In this document: in pieces, positions 1-7,038 of the stretch
Layout: every line of letters starts with the position of its first letter
How positions within the stretch are numbered: position 1 is the stretch's first letter
From: Desulfobacteraceae bacterium
Lineage (GTDB): Bacteria > Desulfobacterota > Desulfobacteria > Desulfobacterales > Desulfobacteraceae
DNA: 12,006 nt
Assembly (NCBI GenBank): GCA_003354055.1
Contig: PIVQ01000158.1
Coordinates: 1-12,006, forward strand
Direction of reading: 5' to 3'
Notes under the pieces: model-generated
What the model saw: only the letters and a program-made list of their open reading frames with translations
The model's database searches: none
Told to the model about the DNA's origin: nothing
Position numbers and translations under genes: made by a program

Positions 1-634
1 TGTTGAAATCCACCCCGTGAAGATGAATCAGAGGAATCCGGCCTTCAAACAGGGCAAGGGTTGCGGATAAATCATATCCATACTTGAAGTGGTGTCCCGC
101 ATCCAGGCATACCGAAAGATCGTAATCCGCTATTATGGCGGAGAAAAGCTGCGGATCATACCAGAGGGTTTCAACGCAGATGCTCTCAGGATCATCCAGA
201 CCCGGTATCCAAAGGCCCAGTCCTTTCCGGGCCCTGTCTTTCCAGGATAAAATTTCATATGGATCCATCAGATCCCGATCCATATCCAGGTGAAGGGTAT
301 GCGTAGTGGGTGCCAGGGGAGAAAATCGATCCATCACCAGATTCAACGTATCTGCCGCCTTTTGCCTTTCCAGAGCCGATTCCCCTGTCAAACTTACATC
401 CACGGGAAGATGGATGTTATAGGTCAGGTTCAGATCTTCACCCAGAAGTTTAAGTTCCCTGACATCATCCTTTGAAGGAATTACATCACATGGCAGGCTT
501 TCAAACACCAGCAGTTCGATCTCGTCAAAAAATCGACCGGTTTGTCGTACATTGGGAATGATGTGATCCGGATAGATAAACGAGGTGGTACCCAGCCTGA
601 ACTTCCTTTTTTTTATCCCGTTTTCCATTGTCAT
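1..634 (-). CDS. cbiR: Cobamide-remodelling phosphodiesterase CbiR-like (3' end outside window)
   Basis: The frame is open from an ATG at 634 to the left edge (211 codons), so the C-terminus is missing. The protein resembles the AP-endonuclease/xylose-isomerase-like TIM-barrel family. It opens with the strand LGTTSFIYPDHIIPNV (residues 14-29), which I associate with CbiR. Candidate metal ligands occur at the expected barrel-strand ends: E41, H75 (NIHLP), H115 (LHLD), E155, D178 with H181/H182 (LDAGHH) and H206 (HLHG). CbiR enzymes hydrolyse the phosphodiester of adenosylcobamides to give adenosylcobinamide phosphate and alpha-riboside, letting the cell swap the lower base. The start lies 1 bp after the cbiB stop, so translation is probably coupled. 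A second in-frame ATG at 628 is an alternative start. The product fits the operon, since AdoCbi-P is the CobU substrate. The family call rests on remembered similarity; another sugar-isomerase-like protein is the alternative. Confidence 0.8.
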   Translation of the reverse strand, partial: MTMENGIKKRKFRLGTTSFIYPDHIIPNVRQTGRFFDEIELLVFESLPCDVIPSKDDVRELKLLGEDLNLTYNIHLPVDVSLTGESALERQKAADTLNLVMDRFSPLAPTTHTLHLDMDRDLMDPYEILSWKDRARKGLGLWIPGLDDPESICVETLWYDPQLFSAIIADYDLSVCLDAGHHFKYGYDLSATLALFEGRIPLIHLHGVDFN

Positions 635-635
635 T

Positions 636-1592
636 CTATCCCTGTAACAGATACAGGAGAAGTCCTCCGCAAAAGGCAGACACAAGTGCTGCCAGCAGCA
701 TCAACTCACAGGCCTGCCCAATTTTCTCAGGCCCGGGCTCTTTGAACTCCCCGCCGATATAAGGTTTTTCCACAAGCGTACCGTGGTATACATTGGGGCC
801 GCCCATACGTACCTGCAGGCCCCCTGCAAACGAGGCTTCGGGAAACCCTGCATTGGGACTCTTATGGTTCCGGGCCTGGGACATGGCTGTGGTCACGGCC
901 TGTTTCCCACGCTTCACAGAGACAAGCCCTGCTGCCATGGCAATCACAACAACCGACAACCGGGCCGGAATCAGATTGGCCAGATCGTCAATACGAGCCG
1001 CGGCCCTCCCGAACAGAATATATTTATCGTTTTTGTATCCCACCATGGAATCCAGGGTATTAATCATTTTATAGGCCATGGCGCCGGGTACGCCGAAGAC
1101 CATGGCAAAACACAGAGGGGATAAAAACCCGTCCACAAAATTTTCAGCCACGGTTTCCACGGCTGCCCGGGTGATGCCTTCCCGGTCAAGGCTATGGGTT
1201 TCCCGCCCCACAATATATCCGACCATGGTTCTGGCACGGGCCAGATCCCCTGCGACCAGAGGCCGGGCCACATCCATGGCTGCCTGGGCCAGACTTCTGG
1301 CGGAAAAACAATAGAAAAGCATCAGCACCTTAACGCCTGTGCCGAAAAGAGGATGGATAAGGTCGGTAATATACACCACACCGACTGCAATGGCAAAGGT
1401 TGCCCCGATCAGCCCTATGGCAAAGACCAGGCCGGCCAGGAATGGTGACCGGATCAACCGTCTGATAGGAACTTCAAAAAAGCTAATAGCATTTCCCATC
1501 CAGATAATGGGGTGGGGAAGCCACCTGGGATCGCCCACAAGGACATCCAGAATAAAGGCTGCGGCAATTATCTGCCAGGAGATTTCAAACAT
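636..1592 (-). CDS. cbiB: Adenosylcobinamide-phosphate synthase CbiB
   Basis: A 318-residue integral membrane protein of normal length for the CbiB family. It attaches aminopropanol (phosphate) to adenosylcobyric acid, giving adenosylcobinamide (phosphate). Visible family features are the N-terminal LD-x3-GDPR-x2-PHP-x3-MG block (residues 15-33), the VGRETHSLD and ETVAEN blocks (about 128-151), the SMVGYKNDKY segment, and a C-terminal KSPNAGFPEASFAGGL block. Hydrophobic segments occur near residues 5-20, 50-75, 85-97, 157-170 and the C-terminus. The ATG at 1592 is preceded by a good GAGAGG site about 5 bases upstream. A 72-bp gap separates it from the upstream decarboxylase gene, and the downstream cbiR start follows its stop by 1 bp. 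Its linker substrate would come from the adjacent CobD-type enzyme. Confidence 0.95.
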   Translation of the reverse strand: MFEISWQIIAAAFILDVLVGDPRWLPHPIIWMGNAISFFEVPIRRLIRSPFLAGLVFAIGLIGATFAIAVGVVYITDLIHPLFGTGVKVLMLFYCFSARSLAQAAMDVARPLVAGDLARARTMVGYIVGRETHSLDREGITRAAVETVAENFVDGFLSPLCFAMVFGVPGAMAYKMINTLDSMVGYKNDKYILFGRAAARIDDLANLIPARLSVVVIAMAAGLVSVKRGKQAVTTAMSQARNHKSPNAGFPEASFAGGLQVRMGGPNVYHGTLVEKPYIGGEFKEPGPEKIGQACELMLLAALVSAFCGGLLLYLLQG

Positions 1593-1664
1593 ATTTCCCT
1601 CTCAGGATTGTGGAGTTGCTTCTCATTGCCCCATTGTCCCGCCGCCCGGCTTAGCCTGACCCGG

Positions 1665-2747
1665 TTACTCACTGGCCAGGGCCTTTTTTATGCTCCGGGC
1701 CAGTTCCTGGTTAATATCCCGGGTTTTCAGGGAGAAGCGGACAAAGCGATTGGAAAGCCCTTTAAAATTTGTACAATCCCGGATCAGTATTTTATCCTGC
1801 CCCACCCTTTCACAGAACTCCTTTGCCGTGAGATTGGCAAGTTCTGCCAGTATAAAATAGGTGGGAGCTTCAAAAATCCGAAGACCTGCCACCCCGTCCA
1901 GGGTTGAAATAAACCGTTCCTTTTCCCTTTGGATGTAGTTCCGGGTCTGTTGGTAAAAGGGTAAAATCGTCTCCGGATGATTAAAGATATCCCGGATTAC
2001 CTCCTGGGCAAGGGAATTTACACTCCAGGGCTGGTAATAGGCCATAACCTTATCAATCAGGAGTTTTGATCCGCTTAAAAACCCGGTGCGAAGACCGGGG
2101 ATCCTGAAGATTTTGGACATGGATGAAAGCACTACCAGGTTTGGATATTCTGAATCCGAAACAAAGGACAGTTCTTCTGCATCCGCCACAAAGGGAAGGT
2201 ACGACTCATCCATGACAAAACAGGTATCCGGATGCGCACGTATCAGCCGCTCCAAATCCGGTTTGGGAATCAGGGCGCCTGTGGGGTTGTTGGGATTACA
2301 GATAAAGACAAGATCGGATTGTTCTACCTGGGCTGCGATCAGATCCATATCCGGCTGAAAATTGGTTTCCTTTCCTGACAGACTATGGGAGTAGGCAATA
2401 CCATACATGATACAGGCATCCTGGTAATCCGAATAGGTCGGCCCCAGAATCAGCACATGTCTGGCACCCAGTGCCACGGGAAGGGTATAAATAAAAAAGG
2501 TAGTGCCGTTCCCCGGAATCACCGTGGTTGGATCAATGCCATGGTATCGTGCAAAGCCCGCAGCCATGGATGCGGCATCCGGTTCGGGCAGGGCATGGAT
2601 GGCCGAAATCTTCTCTTTGATCACCCTGTGAATCCTCTCCGGTGGCCCCAGAGGGTTCAGGTTGGAACTCATGTCAATGATATCTTCAACCGGGCACCCC
2701 AGCCGGGTTGCCAACTTTTGCTTGTTACCGCCGTGTCCTTGAATCAT
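1665..2747 (-). CDS. cobD: Threonine-phosphate decarboxylase (CobD type), PLP-dependent
   Basis: A fold-type-I PLP enzyme of the histidinol-phosphate aminotransferase-like group. Counting from the ATG at 2747 it has 360 residues, close to Salmonella CobD. It starts with the (I/Q)HGGN motif typical of CobD, followed by SSNLNPLGPP. It has NPNNPTG, whose second Asn in the NN pair contacts PLP, the Asp of VMDESYLPF, and the Schiff-base Lys in SSMSKIFRIPGLR (Lys 212). CobD converts L-threonine-O-3-phosphate to (R)-1-amino-2-propanol phosphate, the linker used by CbiB, which is the next gene. Start choice is uncertain. A TTG at 2762 would add five residues (MRKKK), but the AGGAG motif there sits only 1 base before TTG and 16 before the ATG. 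Without the context a histidinol-phosphate aminotransferase would be possible; the operon makes CobD far more likely. Confidence 0.88.
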   Translation of the reverse strand: MIQGHGGNKQKLATRLGCPVEDIIDMSSNLNPLGPPERIHRVIKEKISAIHALPEPDAASMAAGFARYHGIDPTTVIPGNGTTFFIYTLPVALGARHVLILGPTYSDYQDACIMYGIAYSHSLSGKETNFQPDMDLIAAQVEQSDLVFICNPNNPTGALIPKPDLERLIRAHPDTCFVMDESYLPFVADAEELSFVSDSEYPNLVVLSSMSKIFRIPGLRTGFLSGSKLLIDKVMAYYQPWSVNSLAQEVIRDIFNHPETILPFYQQTRNYIQREKERFISTLDGVAGLRIFEAPTYFILAELANLTAKEFCERVGQDKILIRDCTNFKGLSNRFVRFSLKTRDINQELARSIKKALASE

Positions 2748-2817
2748 TTTCTTTTTTCTCAAGCTCCTGTCAATCGTATCAGGTCCGTTTTTTTACAGAT
2801 GTTTATCAGACCGTTTT

Positions 2818-3585
2818 CTATATGAGTGCAACACCGGCTGCCAGAAAAAGAAAGGCCTCCAGGACTTCGGTCATGGCCCCGAGCATATCGCCGGTAATAC
2901 AGTCCATATTTTTCTTATAAAACCTCAAAATTACAAAGGTTCCCAGGCAAAAGCCCAAGATTAGAACCAGGCCCTTATACCCCAAAAACAAAGAGATGAA
3001 CAGGGGAATCAGGCAATAGAGAAAATCCGCGGTTCCCATGGGCCGGTTAAACAGATCTTTGCCTGTCCCAGGCCCTTTTCGCCCGTAATTTAAGAATTTT
3101 ATTCCGAAGATCATGGATGCCCGGGCATAGGCCGGCACCACAATCAGGATTCCAACGACTTGAAGCGCAGAACCTGTTGCCTTCACAGACCAGAGTCCTG
3201 CCAGTTTCAGGGCCAGCCCCAGAACAACGGCCACAAGTCCCATCATTCCGGTTCTGCTGTCTTTCATGATTTCAAGGGCACGCTCCCTGCCCCGGTGGCT
3301 GAACATGCCGTCGGCCGTATCCCCGAGGCCGTCCAGGTGAAAGGCGCCGGTCACTCCGACCAAAAAGATTACGTCTACTAATGCAGCCACAGGTGCGGCC
3401 CATAGTTTTGAGGCAAGCCCATCCACTATCACAAGAAGCATACCGATGATAATACCCACCACTGGAAAAAACCGGACCATACCCACAGGAGAGTAGGGCG
3501 GATTTTTGCCGGCAGGCAAAATGGTAATAAAGGCCAGACAGGCCCTTAAGTCAGCAATAAATCCTTTATTATCCGTGGTATTCAT
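2818..3585 (-). CDS. cobS: Adenosylcobinamide-GDP ribazoletransferase (cobalamin synthase) CobS
   Basis: A 255-residue polytopic membrane protein of the expected CobS length. It joins adenosylcobinamide-GDP to alpha-ribazole (or its phosphate), the last committed step of cobamide assembly. The hallmark segment is GAFHLDGLGDTADGMF (residues 80-95), whose acidic residues bind metal, followed by ERALEIMKDSR-TG (101-113). The N-terminus has the family pattern LAFITILPAG. Hydrophobic segments lie near 40-55, 65-80, 115-135, 140-155, 185-215 and at the C-terminus. The ATG at 3585 follows a purine-rich AAGGAAAG stretch at a long spacing. The gene sits 33 bp behind the radical SAM gene and 70 bp ahead of the cobD ATG. 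No cobT or alpha-ribazole phosphatase gene is visible in the window. Confidence 0.95.
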   Translation of the reverse strand: MNTTDNKGFIADLRACLAFITILPAGKNPPYSPVGMVRFFPVVGIIIGMLLVIVDGLASKLWAAPVAALVDVIFLVGVTGAFHLDGLGDTADGMFSHRGRERALEIMKDSRTGMMGLVAVVLGLALKLAGLWSVKATGSALQVVGILIVVPAYARASMIFGIKFLNYGRKGPGTGKDLFNRPMGTADFLYCLIPLFISLFLGYKGLVLILGFCLGTFVILRFYKKNMDCITGDMLGAMTEVLEAFLFLAAGVALI

Positions 3586-3618
3586 ATTTTAATTTCCACT
3601 TTCCTTAGGGTTCACGTC

Positions 3619-4572
3619 TCAAGCCTCGTCCTTCAAAGTCTGGTAAAAGATTCCCCTGGTCTGTTTCCGGGATTCAATCTTTCCTCTGGCTTCATAATCG
3701 TCCAATAACGCCTGGATAATTTCAGGCGCAGCCCTCAGCATGTCTGAGAGGTCCCGGCAGGTTGAGGGCCGCCTATGAATGGTTTCCAGAACCGCCTTGT
3801 CCAGATCTTTTCCCTTTCTCCTACCTGCTTTATCTGCCCGTTTCGGTACCCGGGCAATGATTTCCACCCCTTGGGGCCCCAGTTCCTGCTTTACCTGCTC
3901 CAAAGCATCCCGGGACGCAGGAGCAACGGTGTCGCATGTTCCCGGCCGGTCCAGGGAGTTGAGCTGAACCAGATCCGGTTTAATTCTGGATATGGCTGTT
4001 TTAAACAGGGCGACTTCCTCTGGTGTATCATTTACTCCGGGCAGAATAAAAATCTCAAGATGAACCCTTCCTTTGAACTCCCTGGTAAAGGTTTGAATGC
4101 CCTGAATAATGTCCTCAGGATCAAGGGAGGCACAGGGGCGGTTTATCTTTTGAAACCCTTTTTTTGACACCGAGTCCAGAGAGGGCACCACCAGATCAGC
4201 CCTGAGCAATTCTGATCTGACCTCAGGATCCGGCAGCAGGGTCGCATTGGTCAGAACAGCCACCCTAATGGCAGGTTTATTATCTTTGATATAGGCAATG
4301 ACGCGACCAAGTTCTTTGTTAAGACAGGGCTCTCCTGATCCGGAAAAGGTAATATAATCAGGATCGTCGTTTTCAGCCCAATACTGATCCAGCTCAGCCC
4401 GTACCTTATCAAAAGGAACCCAGGCCTTTCGTTCAGTGGTCAGATCCGTGGTTTTCCCGCATTCACAATATACACAGTCCAGGCTGCAAACCTTGTGAAC
4501 CACCAGATCTACCCCCAGGCTGACCCCAAGGCGTCTGGACGCCACCGGGCCAAACAGATGTTTGTATCCCAT
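3619..4572 (-). CDS. Radical SAM protein in cobamide operon, function unknown
   Basis: A 317-residue radical SAM protein. The cluster motif is C29-x3-C33-x2-C36 (CSLDCVYC), followed by a further Cys at 38. Next come the SAM-binding glycine-rich FSGSGEP near residue 97 and a barrel continuing through VLTNATL, VPSLDSV, EIFILPGVND and VQLNSLDRPGT. The core resembles the COG0731-like (TYW1/YfkB-type) radical SAM group. The last 70 or so residues (about 245-310) are basic and helical (HRRPSTCRDLSDMLRAAPEII) and look like a small winged-helix module. The ATG at 4572 overlaps the cobU stop by 1 bp (TGATG), so translation is coupled to cobU. The context suggests a role in cobamide metabolism or lower-base chemistry, but no known B12 enzyme matches and the substrate is unknown. 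A tRNA or protein modification role cannot be excluded. Confidence 0.85.
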   Translation of the reverse strand: MGYKHLFGPVASRRLGVSLGVDLVVHKVCSLDCVYCECGKTTDLTTERKAWVPFDKVRAELDQYWAENDDPDYITFSGSGEPCLNKELGRVIAYIKDNKPAIRVAVLTNATLLPDPEVRSELLRADLVVPSLDSVSKKGFQKINRPCASLDPEDIIQGIQTFTREFKGRVHLEIFILPGVNDTPEEVALFKTAISRIKPDLVQLNSLDRPGTCDTVAPASRDALEQVKQELGPQGVEIIARVPKRADKAGRRKGKDLDKAVLETIHRRPSTCRDLSDMLRAAPEIIQALLDDYEARGKIESRKQTRGIFYQTLKDEA

Positions 4573-5141
4573 CAGAACCCTCCGGCCGGCAGGCCTTGGC
4601 CTGTTTTGGGCTTGATCTGCACATCTATACCTGCCACGGTAAGGATGACACGATCTGCAGCTTCCGCCACCCGCTGATTGATCAGACCGGCCATATCCCT
4701 GAACTGTCTGGCCAGATTATTTTCAGGAACGATCCCATACCCCACCTCATTGGATACCAGAAGCACAGGGCAGGACGCCTTTTCAAGGGACTGAACCAGG
4801 TCATCCACAGCAGCCATTATTGCGTCTTCATCGTCACCCTGGAACAAAAGATTTGAGGTCCACAGGGTCAGACAGTCCACCAGAATGACCCTGGCGGTTC
4901 TTGAAGCCTCTAAAATGGCCTCATGGATACGCACTGGCTCCTCAACGGTTTTCCAGTCCGCCCCCCGCTCGGCTTGATGCCGGTGAACCCGATTTTTCAT
5001 TTCATCATCCGTGGGAACGGAGGTGGCCAGATAGACTTTATTATCCCCGGCCATTTCATTGGCTGCGTTCAGGGCATACCTGCTCTTACCGCTTCTGCAC
5101 CCCCCGATTACCAGAGTTATTTTTCCTGAATTTTCCATCAT
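4572..5141 (-). CDS. cobU: Adenosylcobinamide kinase / guanylyltransferase CobU
   Basis: A 189-residue bifunctional cytosolic enzyme (CobU/CobP). It phosphorylates adenosylcobinamide and transfers GMP to adenosylcobinamide phosphate, giving AdoCbi-GDP for CobS. The N-terminal P-loop GGCRSGKS is at residues 13-20. RVHRHQAERGADWKTVEEP (51-69) contains His 53 and His 55, one of which corresponds to the guanylylated histidine. VDCLTLWTSNLL and VSNEVGYGIVPEN with FRDMAGLINQ are further family blocks. It appears to be the first gene of the minus-strand operon and is translationally linked to the radical SAM gene. Two adjacent ATGs (5141 and 5138) precede the conserved region, and the ribosome binding site is weak (ACGAG). 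CobU accepts AdoCbi-P directly, which connects it to the CbiR-like enzyme at the operon's far end. Confidence 0.96.
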   Translation of the reverse strand: MMENSGKITLVIGGCRSGKSRYALNAANEMAGDNKVYLATSVPTDDEMKNRVHRHQAERGADWKTVEEPVRIHEAILEASRTARVILVDCLTLWTSNLLFQGDDEDAIMAAVDDLVQSLEKASCPVLLVSNEVGYGIVPENNLARQFRDMAGLINQRVAEAADRVILTVAGIDVQIKPKTGQGLPAGGF

Positions 5142-5179
5142 CTCGTATGCTCTCGATTATAGGCCTTAAAATAGGCAAG

Positions 5180-5207
5180 AATATAATACCCATACGGTGA
5201 GATGCAA
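5180..5207 (-). promoter_or_regulatory. Candidate sigma-70-like promoter of the cob operon
   Basis: Read on the minus strand there is TTGCAT (5207-5202), a 16-base spacer, and TATATT (5185-5180). Initiation would fall roughly 30 bases before the cobU ATG. This short leader leaves no room for a B12 riboswitch unless a second promoter lies further upstream. The call is from pattern only. Confidence 0.45.
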
Positions 5208-5230
5208 CTTAAAAATAAGTCACTCCGTAT
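5192..5230. repeat. Nested dyad overlapping the cob promoter
   Basis: ATACGG (5192-5197) is repeated inverted as CCGTAT (5225-5230). Inside lies ACTTA (5207-5211), an AAAA loop, and TAAGT (5216-5220). The structure covers the candidate -35 of the cob operon, so it could be an operator. No known regulator motif was recognised. Confidence 0.4.
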
Positions 5231-5277
5231 ACAATGTTTCATGTTGTAATTTCCATCCCGATTAAAAAAACATTGCC

Positions 5278-5297
5278 AAACCGTAAAATTATGGTTT
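5278..5297. repeat. Near-palindrome in the cobU/transglutaminase intergenic region
   Basis: AAACC at 5278-5282 faces GGTTT at 5293-5297, with TAA and TTA inside and one G-T wobble on each folded strand. It lies midway between divergent genes and could be an operator or part of a leader hairpin. It is AT-rich, so chance occurrence is possible. Confidence 0.3.
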
Positions 5298-5386
5298 ACC
5301 TTCAGAGATCTGCCGCTCGGTTTTTTAAAAAAGTAAAATCGGCTTTTCCCCAAAATAGTTCTTAGAGTTTTTTAAAGGGAAATTTA

Positions 5387-6007
5387 TTGAAAGACTTTCT
5401 TAGACATACAAATACTATTGACTGGCACCATCCCGGGATTAAGTCAAAGGCCAGGGAGCTTAAGTCGGGCAAAAAAACAGATACTCAGATTGTCAAAGCC
5501 TGCTTTGAGTGGGTGAGAGATGACATCAGACACATCCATGATTACGATCTCCAGACGGTCTCCTGTACCGCCTCTGAGGTGCTTGCCTCAGGATCCGGCA
5601 TTTGCTACGCCAAAAGCCATCTTCTGGCAGCCCTGCTCCGGGCGAATCTCATTCCAGCCGGGTTTTGCTATCAGCGCCTGAGCCGGGACGACAATGGACC
5701 GCCCTATTGCCTTCACGGGTTAAATGCGGTGCACCTGTCCGGATTCGGCTGGTACCGTATTGATGCACGGGGAAACAAAGAGGGCGTAGATGCCCGGTTC
5801 TCACCACCCGTAGAATACCTGGCCTTTGAATGCCGGCTGGCAGGGGAAACCACCTTTCCTGAGATAATGCCCGATCCCCTGAATATTGTGATTAAAGCCT
5901 TAAAGCAGTATATTGCTAAAGATGATCTCTGGGATCATCTGCCGGACACCGAGGCTTTAGAAAGTACCGGAGATGCCCATGCCCCTAAAGTAACGGCGCT
6001 GCCTTAA
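5387..6007 (+). CDS. Transglutaminase-like domain protein
   Basis: A 206-residue protein with a transglutaminase-like (papain-fold) core. The presumed catalytic triad is Cys 73 in SGSGICYAKSHLL, His 116 in GLNAVHLSG, and Asp 126 in WYRIDARGN, in the normal order and spacing. Such proteins act as Cys proteases, amidases or peptide modifiers; the substrate here is unknown. No signal peptide or membrane segment is visible, so it is probably cytosolic. The start is a TTG at 5387 with AAGGGA about 6 bases upstream. The next ATG in frame comes too late to preserve the core. It is divergent from the cob operon and lies 27 bp before the ACT-ABM fusion gene, suggesting a two-gene unit. Confidence 0.8.
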   Translation: MKDFLRHTNTIDWHHPGIKSKARELKSGKKTDTQIVKACFEWVRDDIRHIHDYDLQTVSCTASEVLASGSGICYAKSHLLAALLRANLIPAGFCYQRLSRDDNGPPYCLHGLNAVHLSGFGWYRIDARGNKEGVDARFSPPVEYLAFECRLAGETTFPEIMPDPLNIVIKALKQYIAKDDLWDHLPDTEALESTGDAHAPKVTALP

Positions 6008-6034
6008 CCTTTAAAAACAAGGAATAATCCTAAA

Positions 6035-6778
6035 ATGAAACCTCTGGAATTAGTCGTAATTCAAGGCAGGTATACCATTCACAGACTGGATAAGACCCAA
6101 AAAATTCCAGACACGGTTTTTGGCAGCAGTTTCTATTCCGTAACTAAAACAGATGACGAATTATCCGTGGTCTGCGAATCCGCATTAATCGTTCCTGCAG
6201 ATCAATCGGAAACCGGTTGGTCCTGCCTCAAGGTCCTGGGTCCCCTTGAGTTTTCCTTAACCGGAATTCTGGCGGATCTGTCCGACTGCCTTGCCAGGGC
6301 CGGAGTCAGCATCTTTGCCGTTTCCACCTATGATACGGATTATATCCTGGTTAAAACCCAGGCCCTGGCCGATACTACAGCCGTGCTGTCTGCTGCTGGA
6401 CATAAGATCATCAGAACCTTGGATCAGGATGATCCGGAACCTGCTGAGACGAAAACCTCTCCTATTGCCGACACACCGGAACCACCCTATTATGCCGTAA
6501 TATTTACCTCTGTCCGCACTGAAGGGGACGAGGGATATCAAAAAGCAGCTGAGGAAATGGTCGCACTGGCTGTCCGGCAGCCGGGATTTTTAGGAATGGA
6601 ATCTGCCAGGATTGAGCTGGGGATCACCGTCTCCTATTGGTCCGACCTTGAAGCTATTCAGGCATGGAAAACCAATGCCGCCCACATGGTTGCCCAAAAA
6701 AAGGGAAAAGAGGCATGGTACTCAGATTACAGGATCAGGATATCAAAAGTTGAGAGGGAATACGGGCTTACAAGATAG
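6035..6778 (+). CDS. ACT-domain / ABM-domain fusion protein
   Basis: A 247-residue protein with two recognisable parts. Residues 1-128 resemble the ACT-like ligand-binding group (COG3603/CASTOR-type ACT): LELVVIQGRYTIHRL, then SCLKVLGPLEFSLTGILADLSDCLARAGVSIFAVSTYDTDYILV. Residues 129-150 form a Pro/Glu/Asp/Thr-rich linker. Residues 151-247 resemble antibiotic-biosynthesis-monooxygenase-like (ABM, dimeric alpha-beta barrel) proteins: YYAVIFTSVRTEGDEGY, QPGFLGMESAR, GITVSYWSDLEAIQAWK and a WYSDYRIRISKVEREYG end. The ABM loop between MESAR and GITVSYW looks a few residues shorter than I expect. An ACT domain usually senses a small molecule, and ABM domains act in oxidation or heme-related chemistry or simply dimerise. 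The function is unknown. It has AAGGA 11 bases before the ATG and probably shares a transcript with the transglutaminase-like gene. Confidence 0.75.
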   Translation: MKPLELVVIQGRYTIHRLDKTQKIPDTVFGSSFYSVTKTDDELSVVCESALIVPADQSETGWSCLKVLGPLEFSLTGILADLSDCLARAGVSIFAVSTYDTDYILVKTQALADTTAVLSAAGHKIIRTLDQDDPEPAETKTSPIADTPEPPYYAVIFTSVRTEGDEGYQKAAEEMVALAVRQPGFLGMESARIELGITVSYWSDLEAIQAWKTNAAHMVAQKKGKEAWYSDYRIRISKVEREYGLTR

Positions 6779-6819
6779 TCTAGTTCACTGCCAGATCCGA
6801 TATCCCATATCATACTCGC

Positions 6820-6842
6820 ACGACTGTATGTTCCACAGTCGT
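6820..6842. terminator. Hairpin 3' of the ACT-ABM gene
   Basis: ACGACTGT (6820-6827) and ACAGTCGT (6835-6842) form a perfect 8-bp stem with a 7-base loop, 42 bases after the stop codon. The following run (TTCCC) is only weakly T-rich, so termination efficiency is doubtful. It could alternatively be an mRNA-stabilising or regulatory structure. Confidence 0.4.
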
Positions 6843-6891
6843 TTCCCATCCTTCTATTTGATCTAACAGATATGTTTCATCTAGGAAAACC

Positions 6892-6907
6892 ACCTGAAAC
6901 TTCAGGT
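6892..6907. terminator. Second hairpin with T-rich tail
   Basis: ACCTGA and TCAGGT pair around an AACT loop, preceded by GGAAAACC and followed by AATTTTCTATTTT. The stem is short, but the A-rich and T-rich flanks resemble a weak factor-independent terminator. Together with the hairpin at 6820 it would separate the ACT-ABM gene from the next gene. The rest of 6779-7026 is AT-rich with no coding signal seen. Confidence 0.35.
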
Positions 6908-7026
6908 AATTTTCTATTTTATGTTAATTTTTTCTCAAGTTTAACTTTTTTTAGATTACAGGGTTTACAAGACCCATTGTTTCATGTAGTGAATAAACAT
7001 TCAATATAATGATATTTTATACACTG

Positions 7027-7033
7027 AAGGAGG
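7027..7033 (+). promoter_or_regulatory. Strong ribosome binding site that sets a GTG start
   Basis: AAGGAGG is a near-perfect Shine-Dalgarno sequence 5 bases before the GTG at 7039. The upstream ATG at 7009 in the same frame has no such site, so GTG is preferred. Confidence 0.75.
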
Positions 7034-7038
7034 CAGGT

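Noticed and set aside
783..1907. Several plus-strand open frames of 70-131 codons across cbiB and cobD
   Set aside because: All are antisense to recognisable conserved enzymes and overlap one another in different frames.
5138..5353. A 71-codon minus-strand frame upstream of cobU
   Set aside because: It covers the candidate cob promoter and dyads, overlaps the cobU start, has an aromatic-rich non-protein-like sequence and no good ribosome binding site.
5142..5386. Possible cobalamin riboswitch upstream of the cob operon
   Set aside because: No B12-box-like conserved core was seen on the minus strand and the likely leader is too short. A covariance search was not possible here, so this is not final.
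7009..7038. The upstream ATG as start of the 104-residue hypothetical gene
   Set aside because: It has no ribosome binding site, while the GTG 30 bases later has AAGGAGG at ideal spacing.
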